64,000 nt of DNA from Alloalcanivorax dieselolei B5 (GTDB lineage: Bacteria; Pseudomonadota; Gammaproteobacteria; Pseudomonadales; Alcanivoracaceae). The first letter of the stretch is position 1; each line of letters starts with the position of its first letter. Both the position numbers and the translations under genes were made by a program. The stretch spans positions 186,001-250,000 of the forward strand of contig NC_018691.1 of assembly GCF_000300005.1 (NCBI RefSeq), given 5' to 3'. The notes under the pieces were generated by a model, which was not told where the DNA came from, searched no databases, and saw nothing but the letters and a program-made list of their open reading frames with translations. Shown here piece after piece: positions 1 through 7,956 of this stretch.

Positions 1-40
1 GCCAGCGAGCATCAGAATGACAACAAGACGAGGAGGTCCC

Positions 41-1270
41 ATGACCCATCAAACCGATATTCCCGCCACATCAGAAGGTCCGCTCAAGGGCATTGTCATC
101 CTCGATCTGACCCGGGTTGTGGCCGGCCCATACTGCGCCATGCTACTGGCCGACATGGGGGCGACGGTGATCAAGATCGAGCATCCCCTGGATCCGGACC
201 TGACGCGGGAATTCCCGCCCTTGCAGGATCAGGATGGCGCGGCGATCAGCGGCTTCTTCGCTCAGTACAACCGCAACAAAATGGCGGTGAGTCTGGATCT
301 GAAGAAAGCGGAAGGCCGCGAGACCTTTCTGCAAATGGTGGCCAGGGCCCACATCGTCATCGAGAACTTCCGGCCCGGCACGCTCGATAAACTGGGATTG
401 GGCTACGGCGTTCTGGCCGAGACCAATCCCGCCATTGTTCTCACCTGTATCAGCGGGTTCGGACAGACCGGACCGAACTCGCCACGGCCGGCGTTCGACA
501 GCAGTGCCCAGGCCACCGGCGGACTGTGGTCCATGAACGGCACGGTGGAAGAGCCAATGCGGGTGGGCACCGTGCTCGGTGATCTGAGCGCGGCCCTGTA
601 CGGCGCCATTGGCACCCTGGGGGCATTACGTCAGGCGGAGAAAACCGGCATCGGGCAATGCGTGGACATTTCCCAGCAGGACTCCATTATCTCGCTTACC
701 GAGAACGCCCTGGTGACTTACACCGCCTCCGGCAAGGTCACGGTTCCCGAAGGCAACGGACATCCTTTCGTCAAGCCCTACGGCCGTTACGCTTGCAAGG
801 ACGGCTATGTGTTCTTCGGCGCCTACACCGATAAATTCTGGCGTGAGGCCTGCATCGTGTTCGGTGACGAACATCTCCTCGATGACCCTGAGATCAACAC
901 CATGGCCAGGCGTTTTGATCCGGACGTCTATGAGCGTCGGGTGAAACCACTGGTGGAACAATGGTGCGGCCGTCATACCAAGGCGGAACTGGAAAAGATG
1001 ACCGGTGCGCGCTTCCCGTTGTCGCCAATCAAGAGCATCGACGAAGTGGTGGCGGATCCTCATGTGCGGTTACGCGACATGGTGATTCCAGTGCAATACC
1101 GGGGCGTGGATTTTCAGGTGTTCGGCAATCCGGTGAAGCTGTCCGGCGGTACCCGCGAGAAGAACGCGATGGCGCCGGAATTGGGCGAACACAACGAACG
1201 GATCTATCGGGATTGGCTTGGCAAGGACGATGAAGAATTCGAGTTCCTGAAAAAAAACGGGGTCATCTGA
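41..1270 (+). CDS. CaiB/BaiF family (type III) CoA-transferase
   Basis: This 409-residue protein probably transfers CoA from an acyl-CoA donor to a free carboxylic acid in the cytoplasm. The N-terminal stretch LDLTRVVAGPYCAMLLADMG followed by VIKIEHP, then NRNKMAVSLDL, VIENFRPGTLDKLGLGY and SGFGQTGP are family hallmarks, and the length is normal. The aspartate within the later GTVLGDLSAALYGA segment is the expected catalytic acid. I chose ATG 41 because AGGAGG lies 5 bases upstream; an in-frame ATG at 17 has no such site. It is followed by a TRAP transporter and two small dehydratases, so the substrate is probably a carboxylate brought in by that transporter. The exact substrate cannot be read from the sequence. 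Confidence 0.9.
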   Translation: MTHQTDIPATSEGPLKGIVILDLTRVVAGPYCAMLLADMGATVIKIEHPLDPDLTREFPPLQDQDGAAISGFFAQYNRNKMAVSLDLKKAEGRETFLQMVARAHIVIENFRPGTLDKLGLGYGVLAETNPAIVLTCISGFGQTGPNSPRPAFDSSAQATGGLWSMNGTVEEPMRVGTVLGDLSAALYGAIGTLGALRQAEKTGIGQCVDISQQDSIISLTENALVTYTASGKVTVPEGNGHPFVKPYGRYACKDGYVFFGAYTDKFWREACIVFGDEHLLDDPEINTMARRFDPDVYERRVKPLVEQWCGRHTKAELEKMTGARFPLSPIKSIDEVVADPHVRLRDMVIPVQYRGVDFQVFGNPVKLSGGTREKNAMAPELGEHNERIYRDWLGKDDEEFEFLKKNGVI

Positions 1271-1312
1271 CGCCGTTTCCATCAACTATTAAATAACAAA
1301 GGTGACCACACT

Positions 1313-2452
1313 ATGAAACGCTTGATGATTATGGCATTGGCCATACTCAGCGGGGTGGCTGCGCTCTCCGCCGAGGCAAGAACGTTGCGTTATGCCATTG
1401 GCCATCCTCCCAGTTCGTTCGTCGTGGACGTGGCAAAACAATACGCGGAATCCGTCAGCGAACTATCCGATGGTGATTTGAAAGTCCGGGTCTTTCCCAT
1501 GTCTTTGCTGAACTTCGCCGAGACCTCCGGCGGTCTGCGGGACGGCATGGCGGATATCGGTTTTGTCCTGACGTCCTATTTTCCCGCCGAGTTTCCGCAC
1601 AGCAACGTGGCGGTGGAGTCGTCGATGTTGCTGGGCTTGCTGGGTGACAAGGTGCGCGGCAAGGAAGGCATGGTGTTCATGGGCGCGCTCTCCGAGTTTA
1701 CCTTCTTCCATTGCCCGGAATGCAATCAGGAATTCGCCAAACAAAATCAGGTGTACACCGGCAGCACCGGCGGCTCCTCCTATGGGTTGGTATGCAACCG
1801 GCCCGTGGAAAGTGCCGCGGACCTCAATGGCATGCGACTTAGAGTCGGCGCCGCCAACTGGTCCCGCTGGACCGAAGCGGTAGGTGCCTCACCGGTGACC
1901 ATGTCCGCCAATGAAATGTACGAAGCGTTGAGCCAGGGCGTCGTGGGCTGCATCGTACTGGCTTCTCCGGAGATTCATAATTTCGGGCTCGCGGATGTGG
2001 TGACCGACATCAATATGGATGTGCCGGGCGGGCCCATGCCGGTGGCGGGGACCAATATCAATGCCGATACCTGGAAGTCGCTGTCTGCGCAACAGAGAAC
2101 GCTGATGCTGCGTGCCGCCAGTGCGTTCACCGCTGGCATTCCCTGGATCTATCACCAGCACGAAGATCGTATCCTGGCGGAAGCGGAGCAGCGCGGCGTC
2201 TCGATTCATCATGCCGACCAGGATCTGGTGGCGAAAACCAACGCCTTTATCGAGAAGGACATGGATTTCATCGCCACGGACTATCAGAAACGTTACAACG
2301 TCAGTCGGGGCGAGGAGATGATCACGGATTTTCGTGAACTATTGGAGAAGTGGGCCGGCCTGGTCCAGGACGTGGACAGTGAACAACAGCTTGTTGACCT
2401 GTACTGGGATGAAATCTTCTCCAAAGTGGACGTCTCCAAACACGGCCTCTGA
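1313..2452 (+). CDS. TRAP transporter solute-binding protein, DctP family
   Basis: This is a periplasmic receptor for a TRAP carboxylate transporter, 379 residues with a cleavable Sec signal ending near residue 22 (LSAEA). The body has the DctP fold signature of an arginine-containing motif, MRLRVGAANWSRW around residue 174. It carries four cysteines, C134-P-E-C137, C161 and C213, which is unusual for this family; the second DctP in this window (30633-31754) has cysteines at exactly the same positions. Its membrane partners are encoded three genes downstream (3428-5307), with two dehydratase genes in between. The ligand is unknown. Confidence 0.9.
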   Translation: MKRLMIMALAILSGVAALSAEARTLRYAIGHPPSSFVVDVAKQYAESVSELSDGDLKVRVFPMSLLNFAETSGGLRDGMADIGFVLTSYFPAEFPHSNVAVESSMLLGLLGDKVRGKEGMVFMGALSEFTFFHCPECNQEFAKQNQVYTGSTGGSSYGLVCNRPVESAADLNGMRLRVGAANWSRWTEAVGASPVTMSANEMYEALSQGVVGCIVLASPEIHNFGLADVVTDINMDVPGGPMPVAGTNINADTWKSLSAQQRTLMLRAASAFTAGIPWIYHQHEDRILAEAEQRGVSIHHADQDLVAKTNAFIEKDMDFIATDYQKRYNVSRGEEMITDFRELLEKWAGLVQDVDSEQQLVDLYWDEIFSKVDVSKHGL

Positions 2453-2506
2453 TCCGATACGGGCGGCCTGGCCGCCCGGTCTCCGTCAATGAATCCGGGA
2501 TATGCC

Positions 2507-2962
2507 ATGACCGTGATTACCGAGGAGCTCAACAATCATGTCGGCGCCGAGCTTCCGCCTTTCGAGTTTGAAATCTCCCGCGGTGACCTGAAGAAGTACG
2601 CCGTGGCCACCGGCCAGCGGCTCGAGCGTTACCTCAATGGTGACGAGGCACCGCTGCTTTACCTGTTCGCGGCGATGATGCCAGTGCTACCGCTGGACCG
2701 CCTGCTGCCGGACGGCCGGCAACCGGACAGCGGTTTGATGCCGCCGCTGCCGCTGAACCGCATCATGGCCGGTGGCAGTGAGTATCAAATTCACCGCAAG
2801 GTGTATGTCGGGGACGTCCTGGTATGCCGGCAGAAACTCGTCGAAGTGTTTGAGAAATCCGGATCCGAGGGGCCACTGCTGTTCCTGATATTCGAAAACC
2901 GATTTGAAACCCGTGATGGCGAGCCGGTGGTCACGGAACGTCTGACCCGGATCGCAAGGTGA
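2507..2962 (+). CDS. FAS1-like / MaoC N-terminal-type dehydratase subunit
   Basis: This 151-residue protein resembles the N-terminal half (FAS1-like dehydratase domain) of two-domain hotdog hydratases. The opening TEELNNHVGAELPPFEFEIS and the RGDLKKYAVATG segment match that family. Later come PLNRIMAGGSEYQIHRKVYVGD, typical of the substrate-tunnel half, and LIFENRFETRDGEPVVTE. The protein probably pairs with the next gene, which encodes the MaoC-like half. ATG 2507 is chosen by comparison with relatives; an in-frame ATG at 2489 is possible and neither has a strong ribosome site. The likely role is hydration or dehydration of an acyl-CoA made by the upstream CoA-transferase. Confidence 0.75.
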   Translation: MTVITEELNNHVGAELPPFEFEISRGDLKKYAVATGQRLERYLNGDEAPLLYLFAAMMPVLPLDRLLPDGRQPDSGLMPPLPLNRIMAGGSEYQIHRKVYVGDVLVCRQKLVEVFEKSGSEGPLLFLIFENRFETRDGEPVVTERLTRIAR

Positions 2963-2967
2963 CAGCG

Positions 2968-3378
2968 ATGATGACAAACCGTATCGAGGTGGGTGAGCAA
3001 TTAACGGGGCGGACCTGGCGCGCGGACACCGTTCAACTGTTCTTGTACAACGCCGCCATCTGGAATCCTCACCGTATTCACTATGACCTGCCCTACACCC
3101 AGGAAGCCGAAGGGCATCCGCAACTGCTGATCGATGGCCCACTGCAAGGTGACTGGTTGACGCAAATGGTCTACGAATGGCTGGGCGAGAGCGGGACTCT
3201 GACGGCGTTCAGTTACAGCAATCGTCGTGCGGCTTATGTGGGTGACGTACTGAGCACCGAAGGCGAAGTGACCGCCGTTGATGGAGACACCGTTACCCTG
3301 GATCTCAGGATTACCAATCAGCGCGGCGAAATCACCACCGTGGGCAACGCCACCGTGGTCATTGAATCCGGTCGTTAA
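2968..3378 (+). CDS. MaoC-like hotdog acyl-CoA hydratase subunit
   Basis: This 136-residue protein is a small MaoC-type dehydratase. The segment LYNAAIWNPHRIHYDLPYT holds the N-x-H-x-I-H-Y pattern of the R-hydratase motif, and LIDGPLQGDWL follows, as in the C-terminal half of mesaconyl-CoA hydratase-like enzymes. AAGG at 2956-2959 sits 8 bases before ATG 2968; a GTG at 2959 overlapping the previous stop is an alternative. The gene is translationally coupled to the preceding FAS1-like half. The assignment to a two-subunit hydratase is an inference from adjacency and complementary domains. Confidence 0.78.
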   Translation: MMTNRIEVGEQLTGRTWRADTVQLFLYNAAIWNPHRIHYDLPYTQEAEGHPQLLIDGPLQGDWLTQMVYEWLGESGTLTAFSYSNRRAAYVGDVLSTEGEVTAVDGDTVTLDLRITNQRGEITTVGNATVVIESGR

Positions 3379-3427
3379 CCGTTATCTCCGGTTTTCACTT
3401 CGCACTCCCGGCTCTCGAGGAAAGACT

Positions 3428-4003
3428 ATGTATCGGTTGGGGCGTTACCTTTCCCGGGTAACGGATATGACCACGCTGGTGGGCGGGCTCGCCATTGCCT
3501 TGATGATGATCCACATCAGCCTGGACGTGGTGTTGCGCTATCTGTTTTCAACACCCATTCCCGGCACCATCACCTACGTGTCCAATTACTATATGATCGT
3601 TGCCGCCTTTCTGCCTTTGGCTTACGCGGAAAAGCTGGGCGCCCACATCAGTGTGGAGGTGGTTACCGAACGGCTGCCGCAGCGGATCCAGTTCCATCTG
3701 GCCCATTGGCTGATCCTGCTGTCCGCGATCATTCTCGGCTTCATGACGGTGAAAACCTGGCTGGAAGCCGTGACCCGCTTTGAAATGGGAACGGCGTTGG
3801 TGGAAGGCGGCACCTCCATCATCATCTGGCCGGGCTACTTCGTTCTGCCCATTGGGCTGGGGCTTATGGTGCTGATGCTGGTCTACAAGTTCGTGGTCTA
3901 TGTCACGGGCGGCGAATCGGGGCTGGCTTCTTCCGGGCAGCACCGGGACGCTGATGAAGTGCCGCGGCCGAATGCTACCCGCGCCAAGGGAGAATCGGTA
4001 TGA
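3428..4003 (+). CDS. TRAP transporter small permease, DctQ family
   Basis: This 191-residue inner-membrane protein is the small subunit of a TRAP transporter. Four hydrophobic helices can be seen, beginning with TTLVGGLAIALMMIHISLDV; RYLFSTPIPGT and the later YYMIVAAFLPLAYAEK segment are typical of DctQ. GAGG precedes ATG 3428; the longer open frame back to 3278 runs over the previous gene and is not credible. The C-terminal 30 residues are hydrophilic and longer than in the second DctQ of this window. Its stop overlaps the DctM start (ATGA). Confidence 0.88.
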   Translation: MYRLGRYLSRVTDMTTLVGGLAIALMMIHISLDVVLRYLFSTPIPGTITYVSNYYMIVAAFLPLAYAEKLGAHISVEVVTERLPQRIQFHLAHWLILLSAIILGFMTVKTWLEAVTRFEMGTALVEGGTSIIIWPGYFVLPIGLGLMVLMLVYKFVVYVTGGESGLASSGQHRDADEVPRPNATRAKGESV

Positions 4004-5307
4004 CCGAAGTCCAGATCGGCCTCGGTGGCCTGGTGGTGCTGTTCGCTCTGATCGCCCTGCGAATGCCGGTGGGCATTGCGCTTATCGGGGTTTCGTTCGG
4101 CGGGTTGTGGTACTTGATGGGCTGGGGAATCGCCTGGGGGTCGTTGGGACTGATTCCCTATCAGTTCTCCGCCAACTGGGTGCTCAGTTCGGTGCCGATG
4201 TTTCTTCTACTGGGCTACGTTTGCTTCCATGCCCAACTGACCCAGGGATTGTTCCGAGCCGCGCGCCTGTGGTTGTCCTCGGTGCCGGGCGGGTTGGCGG
4301 TGGCCTCGATTTTCGGCACCACCGGTTTCGCCGCGGTGTGTGGCTCCTCCGTGGCCTGCTCCGCCGCCATGGGGCGCGTTGCCGTGCCGGAGATGATTGA
4401 CCAAAAATACAATCCGGGGCTGGCGACCAGTACTGTTTCCATCGCCGGTACCGTCGGCGCTCTGCTGCCGCCGTCCATCATCATGATTCTTTACGGCATC
4501 ATCGCCCAGCAATCGATCAGCAAGCTGTTTCTGGGCGGGATCGCCGCCGGCCTGATTACCGTGGCGGGTTACATCGCGGTGGTGATGATACGGGTGAAAC
4601 TGGATCCGTCGCTGGCGCCGCGTACCGATTCGCGCGTGTCACTGAAAGAGAGAATGGCGGCGCTGTGGGATATCTGGCCGATCATGCTGATCATGATGGG
4701 TATCTTCGGCGGCATGTTCGCCGGGTTGTTCACGCCCACGGAGGCTGGTGCGGTCGGTGCCGCGCTGTCCTGTATCGTGGCGCTGTGCAAACGTACCCTG
4801 ACCTGGAGCCGGTTTCGCGCGGCAATACAGGAAACCCTGCTGACCACCGGCACCCTGCTGATCATCGCCATGGGCGCCAGTCTGCTGACGCGCTTTTTGT
4901 CCTTGTCCGGCGCCGGCGATTACCTGTCCTCGCTGGTACTGGACGCCGGTGCCGATACCGTGGCGATCCTGTTGATCATCGTCTGCGTTTATCTGTTGCT
5001 GGGCATGTTTCTGGAGCCCATCGGCGCCATGCTGCTGACCTTGCCCATCGTCCTGCCGATTATCGACAGCGCCGGCCTCAGTCTGATCTGGTTCGGCGTG
5101 GTGCTGACCAAGCTGTTGGAAGTGGGCATGGTGACGCCGCCGGTGGGCATGAACATCTTCGTGATAAAGAGCGTGGTCGGTGACCTGGTATCCACCAGCG
5201 CTATCTTCAAGGGCGTGTTCTGGTTCTTGATGATGGACGCCCTGGTGCTGTTGCTGTTGATGGGCCTGCCGGATCTGATTCTGTTCCTGCCTGAAAGGTT
5301 TGGTTGA
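4000..5307 (+). CDS. TRAP transporter large permease, DctM family
   Basis: This 435-residue protein is the ion-coupled channel subunit of the TRAP system, with about twelve hydrophobic segments. Diagnostic stretches include LRMPVGIALIGVSF near the N terminus, GSSVACSAAMGRVAVPEMI, GTVGALLPPSIIMILYG and FTPTEAGAVGA, the last being a classic DctM signature. The start codon overlaps the DctQ stop by four bases. It has exactly the same length as the second DctM (34525-35832). No clear terminator follows; the next features are the hipB operator repeats. Confidence 0.92.
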   Translation: MTEVQIGLGGLVVLFALIALRMPVGIALIGVSFGGLWYLMGWGIAWGSLGLIPYQFSANWVLSSVPMFLLLGYVCFHAQLTQGLFRAARLWLSSVPGGLAVASIFGTTGFAAVCGSSVACSAAMGRVAVPEMIDQKYNPGLATSTVSIAGTVGALLPPSIIMILYGIIAQQSISKLFLGGIAAGLITVAGYIAVVMIRVKLDPSLAPRTDSRVSLKERMAALWDIWPIMLIMMGIFGGMFAGLFTPTEAGAVGAALSCIVALCKRTLTWSRFRAAIQETLLTTGTLLIIAMGASLLTRFLSLSGAGDYLSSLVLDAGADTVAILLIIVCVYLLLGMFLEPIGAMLLTLPIVLPIIDSAGLSLIWFGVVLTKLLEVGMVTPPVGMNIFVIKSVVGDLVSTSAIFKGVFWFLMMDALVLLLLMGLPDLILFLPERFG

Positions 5308-5328
5308 GCGGTATTGTCCGCAGTCCAA

Positions 5329-5404
5329 TGAGGTCTATTTTGGCCATTATGGTATCTATTTATGCTTGTTTTGGTCATAACTAGACATCATGGTGTCTAT
5401 TCTG
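5329..5404 (+). promoter_or_regulatory. hipB-type operator repeats
   Basis: Three related boxes precede the HipB-like gene: ATGAGGTCTATTTTGG near 5329-5343, CATTATGGTATCTATT at 5345-5360 and CATCATGGTGTCTATT at 5386-5401. The ends of their TCTA cores are spaced 21 and 41 bases, close to two and four helical turns. The last box is part of a near-perfect palindrome at 5382-5399, TAGACATCATGGTGTCTA (16 of 18 positions symmetric). This fits binding of a dimeric HTH autorepressor just before the hipB start at 5412. The function is inferred from symmetry and position. Confidence 0.6.
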
Positions 5405-5411
5405 GTGTAAA

Positions 5412-5699
5412 ATGACCTCTCTTCTTGATGACATTGATGTGCAGCAAGCGTTTGCTGCTCACCTGCGGCGTTTGCGCAAGCAGGCCAAGCTGTCTCGCGA
5501 TGCCCTGGCCGAGCGGAGCGGAGTGCCGGCATCCACCATCAAGAAATTCGAACTCACCGGGCAGATCTCGTTCCGGCAGCTGCTGCTTCTCTGGCAGAGC
5601 CTGGATGATCTGCGCCGCCTGTATGCGTTAACCCGCCATTCTCCTGGAGAGTCCGGAATGCCCTCCAGCATTGATGAGGTATTGAACAGTGAGCTTTAA
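5412..5699 (+). CDS. HipB-like XRE-family antitoxin/autorepressor
   Basis: This 95-residue DNA-binding protein has an XRE helix-turn-helix at about residues 16-65 (LRRLRKQAKLSRDALAERSG, then VPASTIKKFE). Such proteins neutralise the HipA kinase and repress their own operon. The neighbour directly downstream is a broken hipA, whose remnant start GTG at 5690 overlaps this stop, the usual coupling in hipBA operons. Three operator-like repeats lie upstream. The reading frame looks intact, so this appears to be an orphan antitoxin. Confidence 0.8.
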   Translation: MTSLLDDIDVQQAFAAHLRRLRKQAKLSRDALAERSGVPASTIKKFELTGQISFRQLLLLWQSLDDLRRLYALTRHSPGESGMPSSIDEVLNSEL

Positions 5700-6164
5700 G
5701 CCAGTTCGCAAGTTGACGTAACGCGTACGTTGCAACTCCTGTCCCCCGATGCACCTGATCGCTGTTACACGGTTGCACAAACCGGGGATGAGGCTTGGCT
5801 GGTCAGATTTACATCGCGCAACCTGCCGTTGGGTCATGAGGAAGGACTTTGTGAAGCCGCTTATCTGCATCTGGCCGGAAAACTGGGGCCGCAGCCGCAG
5901 TGGCGGCTGTTTGATCCACCGAACCAGAGCGGAGCCTGCGGCTGGCTTGGGATGAAACGGTTTGACTGGGTGAGTCACCCGCAAAAGGCGGGCCATATTC
6001 AACCAGTTCACCTGCAATCAGGATGATCACAGTAAGAACTGGTCTTTTCTCAAGACGATGCTGGCGAGTGGGCGCTGGCGTCTTTCTATGACGTGACCTT
6101 CAGCCCTCATCCATTCCAGGAGCACGCCACCGCCTATGCCGGTTATGGATGTGCGGGGCGATAG
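5690..6164 (+). pseudogene. Decayed hipA (serine/threonine kinase toxin) remnant
   Basis: The remnant opens with GTG AGC TTT AAG and encodes SFKPVRKLT, then runs into a TAA; adding one base restores VTRTL, the normal HipA start. The next readable piece, 5730-6026, gives GDEAWLVRFTSRNLPLGHEE, a lipid-like RLFDPP stretch and WLGMKRFDW, as in the HipA core. After another shift the frame reads FNQFTCNQDDHSKNWSFL, containing the HipA catalytic-loop signature, and after one more shift DDAGEWALASFYDVTFSPHP. The piece ends at TAG 6162. Several frameshifts and at least two internal deletions make an active kinase impossible. Confidence 0.8.
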
Positions 6165-6295
6165 TTCTCAGGCAACCGATGCAGGGGGCTCATACGCCTT
6201 CGTTATGGCGGGTAACCGAGGGCCATATTGGCACTATGACTTCCCGGGTTTAGACTGTTCCTGGTTCCCCTTGATGCCCTGAGAAATATCTAATT

Positions 6296-7438
6296 ATGGC
6301 AACCACTTACGCCAAAATTAATCCGGATATCCTGGGCTGGGCTCGCGAACGGGCCCAGCTCAGCATATCCGTGTTGGCCGGCAAGCTCGGGGTAAACGAG
6401 AAGAAAGTAGAGGCCTGGGAAAGTGGGGAAAAGCGACTCACCTTCCGTCAGGCTCAGCAGTATGCGGCCAAGACCCACGTCCCGTTTGGATATTTGTACC
6501 TGAAGCGTCCGCCGGTTGAAGAGCTCCCGCTGCCAGACCTTCGAACGGTTGGTAGTCAAAGGCCGGTCAGGCCTTCCGCGGAACTGATCGAAATGGTGCA
6601 AATCGTCTTGCGCCGACAGGAGTGGTACGCGGAATACCTCCGGGATCAAGGGGCGGAGCGGAACGAGCGGGTTGGCCATTTCACGACCCAGTCCGGGGTG
6701 CGGGCTGTGGTTGAGGACATGCGGGGGGCCTTGCAGGTACCGCCGCTCCAGACTCGGGGCACTTGGGAAGACTATTTCAGGCTACTGGTCCAGAGGATTG
6801 AGGAGGCCGGTGTCCTCGTTATGCGAGAAAGTTTCGTTGGCCATCATACGCGACCATTGTCCGTACAAGAGTTCCGGGGCTTTGCGATCGCCGATCCCCT
6901 GGCCCCGGTGATTTTCATCAACCAGGCCGACGCACCCAAAGCCCGGCTGTTTACCCTCATCCACGAACTGGCCCATGTCTGGATCGGCCAGACCGGCATA
7001 TCCGACGCCAGCCCTGCTACTAAGCGCGGTGAAGAGGTATTCTGCAACGCCGTAGCGGCGGAATTTCTAGTGCCGGCGGAAGAGTTCGAGCGGCAATGGC
7101 GGGATCTGGATAACTGGCGCCAAAACCTGCCTGACCTTGAGGCCCACTTCCGCGTCAGCACCTGGGTGTTGGCGCGTCGAGCCCTCACGCTGAACAAGAT
7201 CAGCGCCGATGAGTATCACCGCTATGTTCGAGAACTCCAGGAGGAGTACCGAAACAGGGAAAAAGAAAGTATCCCGATGAGTTACTACCAAACACGGAAG
7301 GGGAAGATTAGTCAGACTTTTTCCAAGGCTCTTTTGAGCGAGGCTTTGAGCGGTCGAGTGCTGTTTCGTGATGCCGCACGGCTATTGGGTCTGAAGCCCT
7401 CTCAATTAGCGAAGTACGCAAGGGAATTGGGGGTTTAA
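6296..7438 (+). CDS. HTH-XRE / ImmA-IrrE family metallopeptidase
   Basis: This 380-residue protein has an N-terminal XRE-type helix-turn-helix (about residues 10-65, with LAGKLGVNEKKVEAWESG) and a central ImmA/IrrE zinc-peptidase domain. The zinc motif HELAH is at residues 223-227, and NAVAAEFLVP at 251-260 is the conserved downstream helix carrying a further acid. The C-terminal 60 residues (SQTFSKALLSEALSGRVLFR) resemble a domain common in copies paired with DUF4411. Its stop overlaps the next start by one base. Such proteins often cleave a repressor or act as the antitoxin of a PIN-like toxin. Confidence 0.85.
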   Translation: MATTYAKINPDILGWARERAQLSISVLAGKLGVNEKKVEAWESGEKRLTFRQAQQYAAKTHVPFGYLYLKRPPVEELPLPDLRTVGSQRPVRPSAELIEMVQIVLRRQEWYAEYLRDQGAERNERVGHFTTQSGVRAVVEDMRGALQVPPLQTRGTWEDYFRLLVQRIEEAGVLVMRESFVGHHTRPLSVQEFRGFAIADPLAPVIFINQADAPKARLFTLIHELAHVWIGQTGISDASPATKRGEEVFCNAVAAEFLVPAEEFERQWRDLDNWRQNLPDLEAHFRVSTWVLARRALTLNKISADEYHRYVRELQEEYRNREKESIPMSYYQTRKGKISQTFSKALLSEALSGRVLFRDAARLLGLKPSQLAKYARELGV

Positions 7439-7935
7439 TGTATCTGCTGGATGCGAATACCTATATTCAGGCCAAGAATCTGCATTACCAAATGAGCTTT
7501 TGCCCGGCATATTGGCATTGGTTGGACGAGCAGTTTCAAGCCGGTCAGTTAGCCAGTATCAGCTCGGTCTACCATGAGTTGACCGTGCAGAATGATGAAT
7601 TAACCGAGTGGGTAAAGATGAGAAAGGCGCACTTCCTGCCTGTCTCTTCGGAAGACATCCAGGATCAGTTCGGGAGTGTTGCGGAATACGTCTCTGGTCT
7701 GGAGGATAAAAAGGCGGAGCATATCGCGGACTTTCTGGGAAATGCTGACCCTTGGTTGGTGGCAACCGCTTGTGCCAGCGGCGCCACGGTGGTTACTCAC
7801 GAGGCGCCTGTTCCGGACAACAGCAGCAAAGTAAAGATTCCCAATGTGTGCCGCGCATTTGATGTCCCCTACATCACCACCTATGAACTCTTGAATACGC
7901 TTGATGCTCAGTTCGTTCTAGGCAGGAGCTCCTAG
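7438..7935 (+). CDS. DUF4411 family PIN-like protein, putative toxin
   Basis: This 165-residue protein begins MYLLDANTYIQAKN, where the aspartate at residue 5 matches the first acid of PIN nucleases. Further conserved acids appear in YHELT (about residue 42) and in NADPWLVATACASGATVVTHE, the PIN C-terminal signature. It is the standard partner of HTH-ImmA proteins, with translation coupled through a TAATG junction. The probable role is an RNA-cleaving toxin held in check by the upstream protein. That pairing is an expectation from family context, not something the sequence proves. Confidence 0.8.
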   Translation: MYLLDANTYIQAKNLHYQMSFCPAYWHWLDEQFQAGQLASISSVYHELTVQNDELTEWVKMRKAHFLPVSSEDIQDQFGSVAEYVSGLEDKKAEHIADFLGNADPWLVATACASGATVVTHEAPVPDNSSKVKIPNVCRAFDVPYITTYELLNTLDAQFVLGRSS

Positions 7936-7956
7936 CCGGTCAGGTGCCTGCGGACT

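Noticed and set aside
5730-6026. 98-codon open frame after hipB as an independent gene
   Set aside because: Its translation is an internal piece of HipA, so it is part of the pseudogene.
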